A stretch of DNA of 64,000 nucleotides from Palaemon carinicauda. Taxonomy: Eukaryota; Arthropoda; Malacostraca; Decapoda; Palaemonidae. The stretch is from contig NC_090763.1 of NCBI RefSeq assembly GCF_036898095.1, positions 61,203,741 to 61,267,740 on the forward strand. Direction: 5' to 3'. The position numbers and the translations under genes were made by a program. The notes under the pieces are model-generated. The model was not told the DNA's origin. It searched no databases and saw nothing but the letters and a program-made list of their open reading frames with translations. Positions 1 through 12,500 of this stretch are shown in pieces. Numbering within the stretch: position 1 is the first letter of the stretch; every line of letters starts with the position of its first letter.

Positions 1-2110
1 CCCTTAGCTAAGGCTTCATCTTTGATCAACAGGAAAACTGAGGAAATTGGTACCTGTTGCAGTTTTGTTTACTTTTTTATGTGACTGTCTAAATGTTCTA
101 CACAACTGACTAGGTGAAAGTGTATAGAATAGGGTAAATTTTTGTATCAAAACAATATCTCTTACGGCTTTAAAAAACGAGTTCACATTGTAATTGTAGG
201 TGTTTTGAACGAGTATGATAATGATTTCTGGCGGAAAGCCATAGTTTTTGAGTTATGGTGGGTCGACTATCGAGTGATAGTAATGAAAAATGGTCAAAAC
301 ACTGGAGTTTTTGTTTGCCAGGACTTCGGGCTCAAAGAAAACATGACTTTCCATCTCATTTTCTACTGTGTTGTTCGTGCAGCGTTCATCATTCTTCAAA
401 TACCTCCATAATTAATTGAAGTAATGATTTAATGTTTTTTGCTCTGCTGTATGCTCGCTTCACTCGCAATTAAACATTATCTCACTGCTCCTATGTTCTG
501 GCAAGCGGACTATGTTTCGCCACACACGTTAGCCCGTGGGCTAGTATTTCGATGTTAATTATCACATATATAAAGTTATAGTTTTATTACGTCGGTTATT
601 ATTACTCAGCAATTCATGATAATGGGTTTAAACAAATGTACACGTAATGATTTATTGAAATATCCTAATTAAAATTGTTTTGGGAAAATTTTGTTAATGT
701 AAAATAAAAACTAAAATAGGAGGTGGGTAGTTAAACCTTGTTTAACTAAAGTTTCAACTATTTGTTTTAGCTCCGCCGAAATAACAATACTATATTAAAG
801 AGGTATAGGTTTGTATGCTAGGGAAAATGCAAATGACTCCGAAATTTGTCATATTTTTACCTTGCTTGAAGTTGCTGAATTTGAATTTGTCTAGGTCTAG
901 CCTTGACTTCTTTGTGCCAAATTGCGTGGCTTTACACCGTGGATTACATAAAACTTTCTAATGATTATGGACTGTTTGGGGGAGAAGACAGGAATAAAAT
1001 AGCAAATCGTGGGTTTTGGAGACTCAAAAATGAATTAATTACACCAACAGGAATTGACAAAAATATTTAGTAATTCCACATTATGGTCGAGTTCTTTGTG
1101 ATATATTACGTTTTTTTGAACTTGGGAAAAATAATAAAAAAAACATTGATATGTGTATTGAACTTTCAACATAAGAATGTTCAAAGATGAGAACCTGTGG
1201 AGTAAATTGAAAATTAATCATATTAGTGCAAAATCAAATACAAATTGATTATCTTGTAAAGCCATTTTATTTTACTATAAACCAGTAGCTGTAAAAATTT
1301 TGATACATATGTAGGCTTACTAACTGGCAATAGGGAGTTTTGGTAAGGTATTGGGGATTATGAGCTAGATATCTAGGCTAATTATGTTGGACTTCAGAAC
1401 TTTTTAACTTAGAAATTCACTCTTGGAATGCATCTTGTTCTTGTTTAGAGGACTTACAAGGAAACCCATGGCAACCATTTAATAAGGTTAAATAAGTATC
1501 CAAGTGAGAAACCAATTTTTAGGAGGAGGGAAGATAAATGCAATGCAATACTGTACTTACAAATTCTATGTCACAACATACTGTAGTCACTCCAATGAAT
1601 TCAACATTTGTATATGACGATAGTTACATTATACAAATAGATATGCATCCTAACCTAACCCAACCCTTACCTGGTCAGGGAGGACCCACACCTAACCTGA
1701 CCTGGGACACTGTAAATTAATGTAAATTACAGAGATGACCCCTAATCTAACCTAATGCACCAGGTCATTACCTGGTCGGGGGACTGAACCCCTTCCATAC
1801 ATATAAATACTCCATCAAAACTGACTTAAACTTTAAATTATTTTACATTAAAAGAGGGATTCTTAAACTAACTGGTAGGTTTTGCCCTTTAGAACCTGCT
1901 CTTCATAGCCTTACCTCGCTTGCTGTAAATTGAATAAAATTAATTGGGTGCATTTTTACTTGTCTTACAACACCATGTTCAGTACGTCAGTCAAAACTAG
2001 AAGAAAAAAAATTCTTGATTATTGTATAGTATTCTATTTTAATAAAACTTTATGCTACGTAGTCACAAACATTTTGTAACATGATTGGGCTACTTTGAAG
2101 AAAACAGTCA
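1..2110. other. Non-coding stretch upstream of DIRS element 1
   Basis: No gene is recognisable here. It is AT-rich and contains only short chance reading frames. A degenerate CCTAA-type patch (CCTAACCTAACCC near 1649-1662 and CTAACCTAATG near 1746-1757) resembles the arthropod TTAGG telomere unit, but it is too short and imperfect to be more than a simple-sequence patch. Rab9 coding exon 1 (9477) has a splice acceptor just upstream, so this stretch may be part of a 5'-UTR intron or may hold an unrecognised UTR exon. Confidence 0.5.
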
Positions 2111-2287
2111 TTTTTAAATATTTAACTTAGCCGGTGAATATATAATAGCTACAACTCTGCGGCTTGACAGAAAACACACTCAAAAAACTCGCGAGCGATC
2201 GCTATGAAGGTTGCGGGTGTGCCCACCAGCGCCAACTGTCGGCCAGATACCACTCTTGTATGTAAACAAAACCTTCAATTCTTCTCT
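2111..2287 (+). repeat. Left inverted terminal repeat of DIRS element 1
   Basis: The inner about 150 bp are the reverse complement of 9179-9341 with about two mismatches. The outermost about 30 bp differ from the right end, the usual DIRS asymmetry. It contains the palindromes TCGCGA and GCGATCGC (2195-2202). Confidence 0.9.
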
Positions 2288-2493
2288 GTCGACGTTGACG
2301 ACAAGACGTATTCATACTCGCTGTAGAACCTGGAGTTTTCTTAACATATTTGGTGAAGTACTTCATTTTGGTTTGAGCTTTCGCAGTACAGGTGTTTTAT
2401 CTTCAACTTAAATCTTGAACTCGTTTTTGGATAGATTTAATTTTTAATGACTTTGGATTGTTTTTTTTTTTTGGACTTTCCTTGACTTTTAAA

Positions 2494-3580
2494 TGGCCGA
2501 CCCTTCCCTCAGTACGGAAGTGTGTTAAGGCTTTTAGCAATTATCTTATCACGTTATAAATTAATTATAGATTTTCCTCTATATATTTTATATCTCAACC
2601 GCCTTTATTAGGCCTCTTCGATTAGCTTTCCATTTATAATAAACATCAAAATAAATTTTAATGATTTGTTTATATGCGACCTTTCCTGAGAGTAGGCGGT
2701 CCTAACTTGGAAACCGAAGTTAAACAACGTTGAGCCCTTTCAATCGTAAATAGCTTTGAAAGAGCTAATGATTTAAAACTTATTAAATGAATATTTTTTA
2801 ATAGATATTTTATGAAAGATTTTCTTTGAATAGTCTTCGTACTGTTTCAAAGATGAACTAACGTTTAGTTTATTTATGCTACGCAGTTTGCGCTCTATCG
2901 TTACGATAGAGAGAGAGAGTATCACGGTTTCACTTTGCAGAAAGAGTAAATCGATTCTGACGTTTTGTTCATTCTTCTTTCAAAGCTTAAATGTTTTAAA
3001 TTCTATTTTAAAGGAACTATTTAATTGAAAAACCTTTCAGTTTTTTCTTTTGGTCAAATAACCTGTTTTTTTGACGAAACGTAAGTGGGCTCTTCTCTTA
3101 GGTGCGAAATCAAGAGAGAGAGAGAGAGAGAGAGATAGAGACGGAGGGAGAGAGAGGAGAGAAAACGTTCCGATCTTTATCTCGTCCCAAGCGGGTAACG
3201 TTGTTCTCGAGTTACTCTCGTCCCTAGTCTCTGTACGGGGAGAAAGGATAAAACGTTTTTAGTTTTTTATTCTCGTCCCAAGGCAATGTACGGTGAGAGA
3301 TTGAAAACGTAGTTTTGAATGAACTAGTGTTTAGTCTCTTCCCCAGCCACTGATTTTTTTATCTTAAAATATATTTACTGTTTGTTGCTGGTATTAATGT
3401 GCTTACATTATACGACTGATTTCGCAATTACAACCTTTTGATGAGGGTAGAATTGCGTGCTTCAGGTAGAAATCAGTTTTATTCATACCTAATGTGAATT
3501 GTTAAAAAATTCGATTTCAGTGAAATAAGTGCAAAACAGAAAATCGTAGTGATAAAGTGATATTGCGCAAAGTGTTATCA
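2494..3580 (+). other. Conserved non-coding 5' module of DIRS element 1
   Basis: The module starts with a short frame, MADPSLSTEVC then stop, which matches the first residues of the element 3 gag. It continues as non-coding DNA to the gag-like text that resumes near 3590. The module is alignable with 15066-16240 (element 2) and 33427-34395 (element 4) and absent from element 3. Landmarks shared by all three are a GGCCTCTTCGATTA block, a TAGGCGGTC block, the stem-loop CTCTATCGTTACGATAGAG (about 2893-2911), a (GA)n tract, and a closing TTTCAG or similar before TGAARTAAGTGCAAA. It could be a regulatory leader, a retained intron, or a replacement of coding sequence. Confidence 0.65.
3113..3162 (+). 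repeat. (GA)n microsatellite in the 5' module of element 1
   Basis: A short GA run followed by a GA-rich imperfect stretch. Elements 2 and 4 carry a GA run at the same place, so it travels with the element. Confidence 0.9.
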
Positions 3581-3589
3581 GTGTTGCGA

Positions 3590-5300
3590 CCGAGGGTTCG
3601 TCTGTTCGTGCCTGTCGTTCGCCTAGTCCGGGACCTCTTGCAAGCTCCCAAGCCCAGGGGAGAAGTAATGTCGTACGACTTATGGGTTCGAGAGGCCTTG
3701 ATCAGCGAACAGACGTTCCCTCTATGGTATCGGGTGTATCTTACCAAGATCACCCCTACCATAAGGCGAGAGAGACGATTTTCTCCTCGTCATCCGAAGG
3801 CTTTTCGCATAAGAAACCGTGGAACAAGGTTTCGAGGCCCTTTAAGCGAAAGTCAGTCCTTTCAGGACAGGTCCAGCGTCCTGGTTTTAACCATTAGGAC
3901 AGCTCTGACACTATGCAGTCATCGGAAGACTGCTCGCCGCCTAACAAAAGCGTAACAGACTCCGAGAGTCTTTTTGTAGGCAAGGTTTTGCGGTCACAGA
4001 CGTTACCCTCGTCTCTTACCGCAACCATTCCCGTTGATCCTAAATGGGTTGTACGGCAAGACATGCAGAATAAGCTTGCCTCCCTTATGGAAGACTATTC
4101 TGCCGATAAGTCCGTTGAGCCTAGCCGTTTATCTCATCGAGATCCTGGCCTTCAGCCACCCTAACGTTCCTTTGTGCGTCCTGTTGACGTTGGCGTAGCC
4201 AAGTCACGTCAGTCAGGTTGTTTAGAACCACACTCGATGCGGTCTCGTGTGGATTTTCAGCCACATTTGGACGTTAGGCCACTTGCTGATGCTCCTGTTG
4301 ACGTTCAGGACGTTCGCTAACAATCGGAGTTGACTTGTTTTGACGCTGAGCGTCAACCTCCGCTTTCTAGAGTTGTTTTGACTGCTCAGTCTAGGCGGTC
4401 AAAGCAGTCTCGAGTGGACGCTGTGCGTCCTCACGCACCTGTTGTTGTTGACAGTTCACAGACTGTCAAGCAGTTACATGACGTTGCGTCCTGGTCTCAC
4501 GCACCTGTTGTTGTTGACAGTTCACAGACTGTCAAGCAGTTACATGACGTTGCGTCCTGGTCCGCTACTAATGCACCAGTGCGTGTGGGCTCTGCTTGTA
4601 AAGCATTGCCACCACGGTAGGTCTCTCCCTTGCTTGAGACTCGGCTATTATCGGACAAGGTTCCTTCAGATGAGGAAGTTGCTGTTCCCCCTCCTACTGA
4701 TATTCCCTTGAGGACTCTGTCAGACGGAGAGGAGCCTAAAGCTGCTTAGCCCTCTATGGACTTTAAATAAATCATGCTGATTTTTAAGGATCTTTGTCCG
4801 GATCTTTTTGTAACTGCTGCTCCTCGTTCGCCTAAACGTCAGAGCTTACACTAGGCCTAGCTACTTCGAAGCCGTTGTTTTATAAGCTAAGCTCTCTCGC
4901 TCTTCTAAGAGAGCTTTACGTTTGCTAGGCGACTGGTTTATCACCAGGAGGAGTTTGGGGGAGACAGCCTTTGCTTTCCCTTCTTTTAAACTGGCTTATA
5001 GAGCGAGAGTCTGATATGACACGAGAGAAGTTCTCGGCTTGGGAGTTCCTGCCTCTGCCCAGATAGACTTCTCAAACCTCATAGACTCTTCCTGGCGCCT
5101 GGCCATGAGACGCTCCAAGATTTTACAGGTCGACTTCATAGCTATTTTCGAGCCTTTGAAGTTTTGCTGTACAATTATGTCATGCATAAACAAGGCTTTC
5201 AGGGATGGCTCCAATGATCTGACAGCCACGTTCTCTGCAGGAACAAGTCCCTCAGGGATGGCTCCATGATTTGGCAGCCATGTTCACTGCAGGAGTACGT
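3590..5300 (+). pseudogene. Decayed gag region of DIRS element 1
   Basis: Pieces of the element 3 gag protein are readable in several frames. A Ser/Pro-rich block (SVRACRSPSPGPL in element-3 alignment) starts near 3592, a KPWNKVSRPFKRKS block near 3825-3850, and DPKWVVRQDMQNKLASLMEDY near 4035-4095. Stops and frameshifts separate the pieces. A 66-bp direct tandem duplication (4435-4500 and 4501-4566) adds 22 codons. A 53-bp duplication near 5191-5296 is shared with element 2. The usual role of DIRS gag is a structural, RNA-binding particle protein. This copy cannot make one. Confidence 0.75.
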
Positions 5301-6997
5301 AAGAGGCAAGTGCGCTCAATGTGTTCAATGTCAAGACAAACTTCACGATGAAGTCTACCAGGCTGTCTTGACAGCATTTATGGAAGGCGACTGGATGGTC
5401 TCTCTCGACCTTCAGGAGGCATACTTCCACATTCCTATACACCCGGATTCCCAACCGTTTCTGAGGTTTGTTTACAGGAATGTGGGGTACTGTACCAGTT
5501 TCGAGCCCTGTGCTTTGGCCTCAGTCCTGCGCCTCTCGTGTTTACGAGGCTCATGAGGAATGTGGCAAAATCCCTCCATCTATCGGGGATCCGAGCCTCC
5601 CTGTACTTGGACGACTGGCTTCTCAGAGCATCGTCCAGTCTTCACTGTCTGCAGGATCTACATTGGACGTTGAGTCTGGCCAGGGAGTTGGGACTTTTGG
5701 TCAACCTAAAAGTCCCAACTGATCCCATCCCAGATTATTCTATATTTGGGGATGGAGATTCGCAGTCAAGCCCTGCTCGAAGTCCAACTAATGCTGAAAC
5801 GAAACGTTTATTCAGTCAGGAGTTGGAACAGTCTCGTAGGGACACTCTCATCCCTGGAGCAGTTTGTCTCACTAGGGAGACTACACCTTCTGCCTCTCCG
5901 GTTCCATATAGCCTTTCACTGGAACTAGGACAAGACATTAGAGACGGTATCATTCCCAGTCTCCGAACCAGTAAAGGCATGCCTGAAATGGTGGGACAGC
6001 AATATCAGTCTGAGAGAGGGACTATCCCTAGCAGTCAAGAACCCAAACCACGTGTTGTCCTCAGACGCGTCGGATTTGGGTTGGGGTGCGACCCTGGACG
6101 GTCGGGAATGCTCGGGTCTGTGGACCTCAAGTCAGAAGAGCATGCACATCAACGGCAAGGAGCTATTAGCAGTCCGCTTGGCCTTGATGATATTAGAAGG
6201 CTTCTTCGAAACTTAGTGGTAGAGGCAACTCAGACAACACCACAACTTTGGCGTACATCTCCAAGCAAGGAGGCACACACTCCTTCACGCTGCTCGAGAT
6301 CGCAAGGGACCTTCTCTTATGGTCAAGAATTCGAGGCATCTCCCTGTTGACGAGATTCATCCAGGGGGACTTGAACGTCTTGGCAGACTGTCTCAGTCGG
6401 AGGGGTCAGGTGATACCCACGGAATGGACCCTCCACAATGACGTGGGCAAGAGTCTTTGGGCTACTTGGGGTCAACCCACCATAGACCTCTTTGCCTCCT
6501 CGTTGACCAAAAGGTTACCAATCTATTGCTCTCCAGTCCTAGATACAGAAGCAATCTACATAGACGCGTTTCTACTGGATTGGTCTTTTCTGGACTTATA
6601 TGCATTCCCACCATTCAAGATAGTCAACAAGGTACTGCAGAAGTTCGCCTCTCACGAAGGGACAAGGTTGACGTTGGTTGCTACCCTCTGGCCCGCGAGA
6701 GAGTGGTGCACCGAGGTACTTCAATGGCTGGTAGACTTTCCAAGAAGTCTTCCTCTAACGGTAGATCTGTTACGTCAGCCCCACGTAAAGAATGTCCATC
6801 AAAGCCTCCCCGCTCTTCGTCTGACTTCCTTCAGACTATCGAAAGACTCTCAAGAGCTAGAGGCTTTTCGAAGGAGGCAGCCAGTGCGATTGCAAGAGCT
6901 AGGAGAGCTTCTACCATTAGAGTATACCAGTCGAAGTGGGAAGTCTTTCGAGACTGGTGCAAGTCAGCATCTGTGTCCTCGTCCAGTACCTCTGTAG
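5300..6997 (+). pseudogene. Broken RT/RNase H polyprotein of DIRS element 1
   Basis: Reverse transcriptase and RNase H text with frameshifts. Near 5303 the sequence jumps from gag to mid-RT, losing about 660 nt relative to element 3. Recognisable RT motifs are GDWMVSLDLQEAYFHIPIHP (about 5388-5447) and SLYLDDWLLRAS (YxDD active site, near 5598-5633). A small duplication near 5480-5500 shifts the frame. The RNase H and connection region is readable to 6248, then an open frame runs to 6997 with GDLNVLADCLSRRGQ and the family-specific TIDLFASSLTKRL. The last 274 nt overlap the recombinase frame that starts at 6724. Confidence 0.85.
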
Positions 6998-7534
6998 CCC
7001 AAATCGCAGATTTTCTTTTACATCTGAGAAAGGTTCACTCCCTTTCAGCTCCCACGATTAAGGGCTACAGGAGCATGTTGGCTTCGGTCTTTCGACATAG
7101 AGGCTTAGATCTTTCCAACAATAAAGATCTCCAAGATCTCCTTAAGTCTTTCGAGACCTCTAAGGAACGTCGTTTGGCAACTCCTGGATGGAACTTAGAC
7201 GTGGTCCTAAGGTTCCTCATGTCAGACAGGTTTGAGCCATTACATTCAGCCTCCCTGAAGGATCTCACCCTCAAGACACTTTTCCTAGTGTGCTTGGCTT
7301 CGGCTAAAAGGGTCAATGAACTTCATGCCTTCAGTAAGAACATCGGCTTTTCTACAGAAAAAAGCCACTTGTTCACTTCAACTTGGTTTCCTGGCCAAAA
7401 ATGAACTGCCTTCTCGTCCTTGGCCTAAATCTTTTGATATTCCTTGCTTATCAGAGATCGTAGGCAACGAACTGGAAAGAGTATTATGTCCTGTTAGAGC
7501 TCTTAAGTTCGATTTAGCTCGTACTAAGTCATTA

Positions 7535-8273
<739 letters not shown>

Positions 8274-9040
8274 TACGAGGGAAATCTGAGGCATTATGGT
8301 GCTCAGTTAAGAAACCTTCATTGCCTATGTCAAAGAATGCTTTGTCATATTTTATCAGATTTTTTTAATACGAGAAACTCATTCTCACTTGAATGAGAAA
8401 GACCGATGTTTGCTTAAGGTTAAGACGCACGAAGTTAGAGATATAGCAACCTCCGTGGCCTTCAAGCAAAATAAATCTCTGCAAGTATTATGGACGCGAC
8501 TTTTTGGAGAAGCAAGTCAGTGTTCGCGTCATTTTACTTAAAAGATGTCCAGACTCTTTACGAGGACTGCTACACACTGGGTCCATTCGTTGCAGCGAGT
8601 GCAGTAGTGGGTGAGGGTTCTACCACTACACTTCCCTGATTCCAATATCCTTTTAATCTGTCTCTTGAAATGTTTTTAATATTGTTTTATGGGTTGTTCG
8701 GAAGGCTAAGAAGCCTTTCGCATCCTGGTTGATTTGGCGGGTGGTCAAAGTCATTTCTTGAGAGCGCTCAGATTAGGGGTTTGATGAGGTCCTATTGTAT
8801 GGGTTGCAACCCTTGATACTTCAGCTCCTGGGAGTCTTTCAGCATCCTAAGAGGATCGCTGGGCTCCGTGAGGAAGACAGACTTACAAGGCAGAGTAATC
8901 GTCTAAGTCAACTTCCTTACCAGGTACCTATATATTTTGGTTTTGTTATATTGATAACTGTCAAAATGAAAAAACTCTTAGCTTATACGCTGTAAACATA
9001 ATTAACTCTGGTCTCTACCCACCTCCTTGGGTGTGAATCT

Positions 9041-9135
9041 GCTATTATATATTCACCGGCTAAGTTAAATATTTAAAAATGATATTTTAATTATAAAATA
9101 AATTTTTGAATATACTTACCCGGTGAATATATAAT
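9041..9135 (+). repeat. Internal complementary region of DIRS element 1
   Basis: Read in reverse complement, this block equals the right terminus of the element (ending AAAATATCAT) followed directly by its left terminus (TTTTTAAATATTTAAC). It therefore mirrors a circle junction, the DIRS hallmark. Confidence 0.85.
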
Positions 9136-9178
9136 TTAAATGACCCTCCCTTCCTCCCCAATAGAGACGCAGCGGGAC

Positions 9179-9375
9179 GAGAAGAATTGAAGGTTTTGTT
9201 TACATACAAGAGTGGTATCTGGCCGACAGTTGGCGCTGGTGGGCACACCCGCAACCTTCATAGCGATCGCTCGCGAGTTTTTTGAGTGTGTTTTCTGTCG
9301 AGCCGCAGAGTTGCAGCTATTATATATTCACCGGGTAAGTATATTCAAAAATTTATTTTATAATTAAAATATCAT
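9179..9375 (+). repeat. Right inverted terminal repeat of DIRS element 1
   Basis: The reverse complement of 2130-2287 over about 150 bp, followed by the right-specific tail GGGTAAGTATATTCAAAAAT and an AT-rich end closing with ATATCAT. Private bases such as GACAGAAAACACACTC are shared only with the left repeat of this same copy. Confidence 0.9.
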
Positions 9376-9476
9376 ATTGCATAATGCACTCGTTCATAAT
9401 TCATTTACACAGCATTTTTTCCTTTTAACATTTCACTGTATTTTATATTAATTCAATTTTCTTTTATTGGTAGGAA

Positions 9477-9530
9477 ATGAATAATAGTCACAGAAGACAA
9501 AACAGTCGAGGAAGATCAACAGTTTTAAAG
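9477..9530 (+). CDS. Rab9: Rab9 coding exon 1
   Basis: An 18-codon exon, MNNSHRRQNSRGRSTVLK, too short for standard ORF listing. The acceptor TTTTATTGGTAG ends at 9473, so the exon begins at 9474 with GAA before the ATG. The donor is AAG|GTAAGAT at 9531. It was identified because TVLK joins in phase 0 to VVILGDGGVGKS of exon 2, giving the standard beta-1/P-loop start of a Rab. The basic Ser/Arg-rich N-terminus is the variable leader typical of Rabs. The acceptor upstream implies a separate 5'-UTR exon not identified here. Confidence 0.88.
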
Positions 9531-12500
9531 GTAAGATATTTCAGATTTACATTACAGTACAGTACCTAATTGTACAAATTAATAGAAATAAGAGTAATGT
9601 TTACAAGGGTAAGAGGCAAAATTTGTGGTTTATAACTGAATTTGTATGTAGAGTAATATACTTCCCTATATCATTGAAAAACGATTGTCTTTTATAACTT
9701 TTATATCATCAGCAAGAAACAGATATTTTGTACATTCAGTATCTCTTACTGTACTTTCAAATATCAATCCATCAATATTCAAATACAGTAGAATATTTTG
9801 TATGTTATCTCTTGCTGTACTTTCAAATATCAATCCATCAATAGGAAGTTCTGCTTCTTCCTCAAGGGAGAAAGTTTTACGGTTCAAAGTTTTCTGCTTC
9901 AGATTGTCAACCCCCACCCCCCACCCCCCGTGTTCACCCATGTGTTCACACTAGTCTTGTCTTGGGCACATGTCAAGGGCATTCGTCTACTGAGGTACCC
10001 AGACAATTGGTTGATCCTGTCCTCTTAGAGACAGTTCTTTCAACATTGGCATGAGCTTCTCTCCTTTTACCTCAATCTGGGTATCGTAGTAGGTCTAGAA
10101 AAGTCCAACCTCATACCCTAGCAGAGGACGGAGTACCTGGGAATGTTGATAGATACCTAAGTAACGGGGTCTTCCTACTGGACGATTGCATTAGCAGACT
10201 CGGGAAAGTAGCGCAACCATTTGTGTCCCAGCAACAATTACAGTACCATCTTGACAATGGCAATGGCTACTTGGACACCACTCATCCTTGGAGAAGCTTG
10301 TTCAACATGGGCTCCTCCACCAGAGGTCCCTTCAGTGGTGCCTTAAGAAACACTGGTCAACAGCCACTAACCCACCTCTTCACCTGCCTCTAGTAGAACA
10401 AGAGGTAAGGGATAATCTAATCTGGTGGCTAAAGGATACGTACCTCATCAAGAGACTTTCCTTAACGTCCCCTCCTTCAGAAATGCTGCTGTTCAGAAGC
10501 ATCAAAGGAGAAATGGGGAGAATAACTTAGGAATCAAACCAGATTGGGGTGCTGGCCCAAGGAAGTTAAGAGCCTGCGCATCAGCCTGTTGTAGTTGAAG
10601 GCAGCACTCCTGGCGCTGTGAGCATTGCAATAACGTTTGAGGGGACACTCAGTAGCGTTGATGAGTGACGACACTACTATTGTCACAGCACCTCTGTGAG
10701 TTGGTAAAGAGGGCTCACTCTTGGGCACTAGGCAACGTAGTGGAGCTGTCGGCATGATTCATCATGTACAAAAGGAATGCAATCGCTGACAAGCTCAGTC
10801 AACAGGGACAACTGTTATGAGCAGAGTAGTCCTTTTATCCTCTAGTGGTGAAGAGTCTTTTGACTTTGCGGGGTTCCCCGTCAATTGACATGTTCGCCAG
10901 GGGCCTCAACAGAAAATTGCATGTGTTCTGTTTGCCAGTCCTGGACCTATCACCTGCACTTAAGGATACATTTCAACATCTGTGGGACAGTCTCCAACAC
11001 TATGCTTTTCCACCCTTTTGCCTGAATTGAAGGGTAGTTAAATAGATAATGATTACCCAGAACCTCAGATTAACCTTAGAATAAAGTGACCCAAATGAGC
11101 ACATGCCAAATAGTACCCAAACATAATGATGCTCCTAATTGAAGAACCAAGAGAACTACCCCACTAGCCCAATCTGCTTTGTCACCCACACCTGCAGAGG
11201 TACCGTAAATTGGACCCATCCCTATCACTTTATTGGTGGAGACTATCAAGCATCTCCTCCAATTGAGAGGCTTTTTGTGAGGCCCTGGTTGGGAGATATC
11301 AGGGTATCTTTGAAATTCCTCAGCAGCAGTCTACCAGGCAAAGGGGACACTTCTGTGATTGGTGCCCTAGAAGGGATACTTTTGCGGTCATTGCCTCTGT
11401 TCAATTGATTGCGAAGTTTCTCATCTACCTTCGCCAAGAGAACCCCTTCTCAGTCTCAGCGGAGAAAAGCTATCGCTCAGTCTTGGGCTCACTTTTTAAA
11501 CTGAAAGGTGTAGACCTTTCCTCATCTTGAGAATGGTTGATACTAATGAGGAGAAATCATTTCCTCCAAAGGAACTCAGACCACTGGCATGGAATGTCAC
11601 TAGAGTTTTAAGGTCTTTAAAGATAGCCCTGTATGAATCTCACAGGACAAGAAGCATCTCTTCTAAGATAGTGGTCACTACGTGTTTATGGATAAAAGTA
11701 AGAATGTCAGGCTTTTTTTTCTTTTTCTTGTCACCCTTTCTTGGGGGCAGCAGTTGTGCCATTATTCACTGGAATGAACATTTATGTGGGTAAGCTACCA
11801 TACTGAGTAAATATTCTTCATAAGGAGACAAGTATTTCCCTCCCGCATTTTCCTGCAAGGATAGGAATGTGAGCCCGTCACTTTTAATAGCAATACATTT
11901 CAGATTGTAAATTCTGATAAGGATATACAGTGATACCTCTGGATACGAAAGTTTCTGCTTACGAAAAATTCAGGATACGAAAAGCGATTCGAAGATTTTT
12001 ATGCCCCAGTATACGAATAAAATTTCAGGATACGAAAACCTTACGAGATCCCAACTTGTCGCCGAGAGTAATTTTAAAAAGCACGCGCCGCCAGACTTTG
12101 AACTTGGGTAGACTCACTTACAGCCTCCCGCTCACCCATTGGTTATCTCCCTACTCAGATGCTAGCTGACGCCATAAGATCCTGCTTTCCTATTGGTCGG
12201 CAACTATCCCAGCTTGCTTACGCACGGGCGTTCATCTCTCTCTCTCTCTTTTCGTTCCGACCGCGGTATCGTTAACAGACATTGTGTGCTTTCGCTTGTT
12301 TGACGTAGTATTAAATACTGTACAGTACATTCGTACGCCACGTGTTATCGTTGTTAAACATTCGTTACTGTGCACTGTACTGTATTAGTGTTTACTATAC
12401 ATAGTGCTGTATATAACGTACGTAGTGTATTATATTACGTATTACTGTAGCCATGGGTCCCAAGAATGTTGCTGAAGGAAAGAAGAAGAAGACGATGCTC

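Noticed and set aside
142..411. 89-codon frame near the window start
   Set aside because: It starts with TTG and shows no recognisable domain. No splice or promoter context supports it.
1649..1760. CCTAA-type patches as a possible interstitial telomere
   Set aside because: Only two or three imperfect units; no array.
5746..6350. Long alternative frames over the RNase H region of elements 1 and 3 (5538-6350, 26925-27590) as possible extra genes
   Set aside because: They are shadows of the polyprotein frame with no domain of their own, and they are not open in elements 2 and 4.
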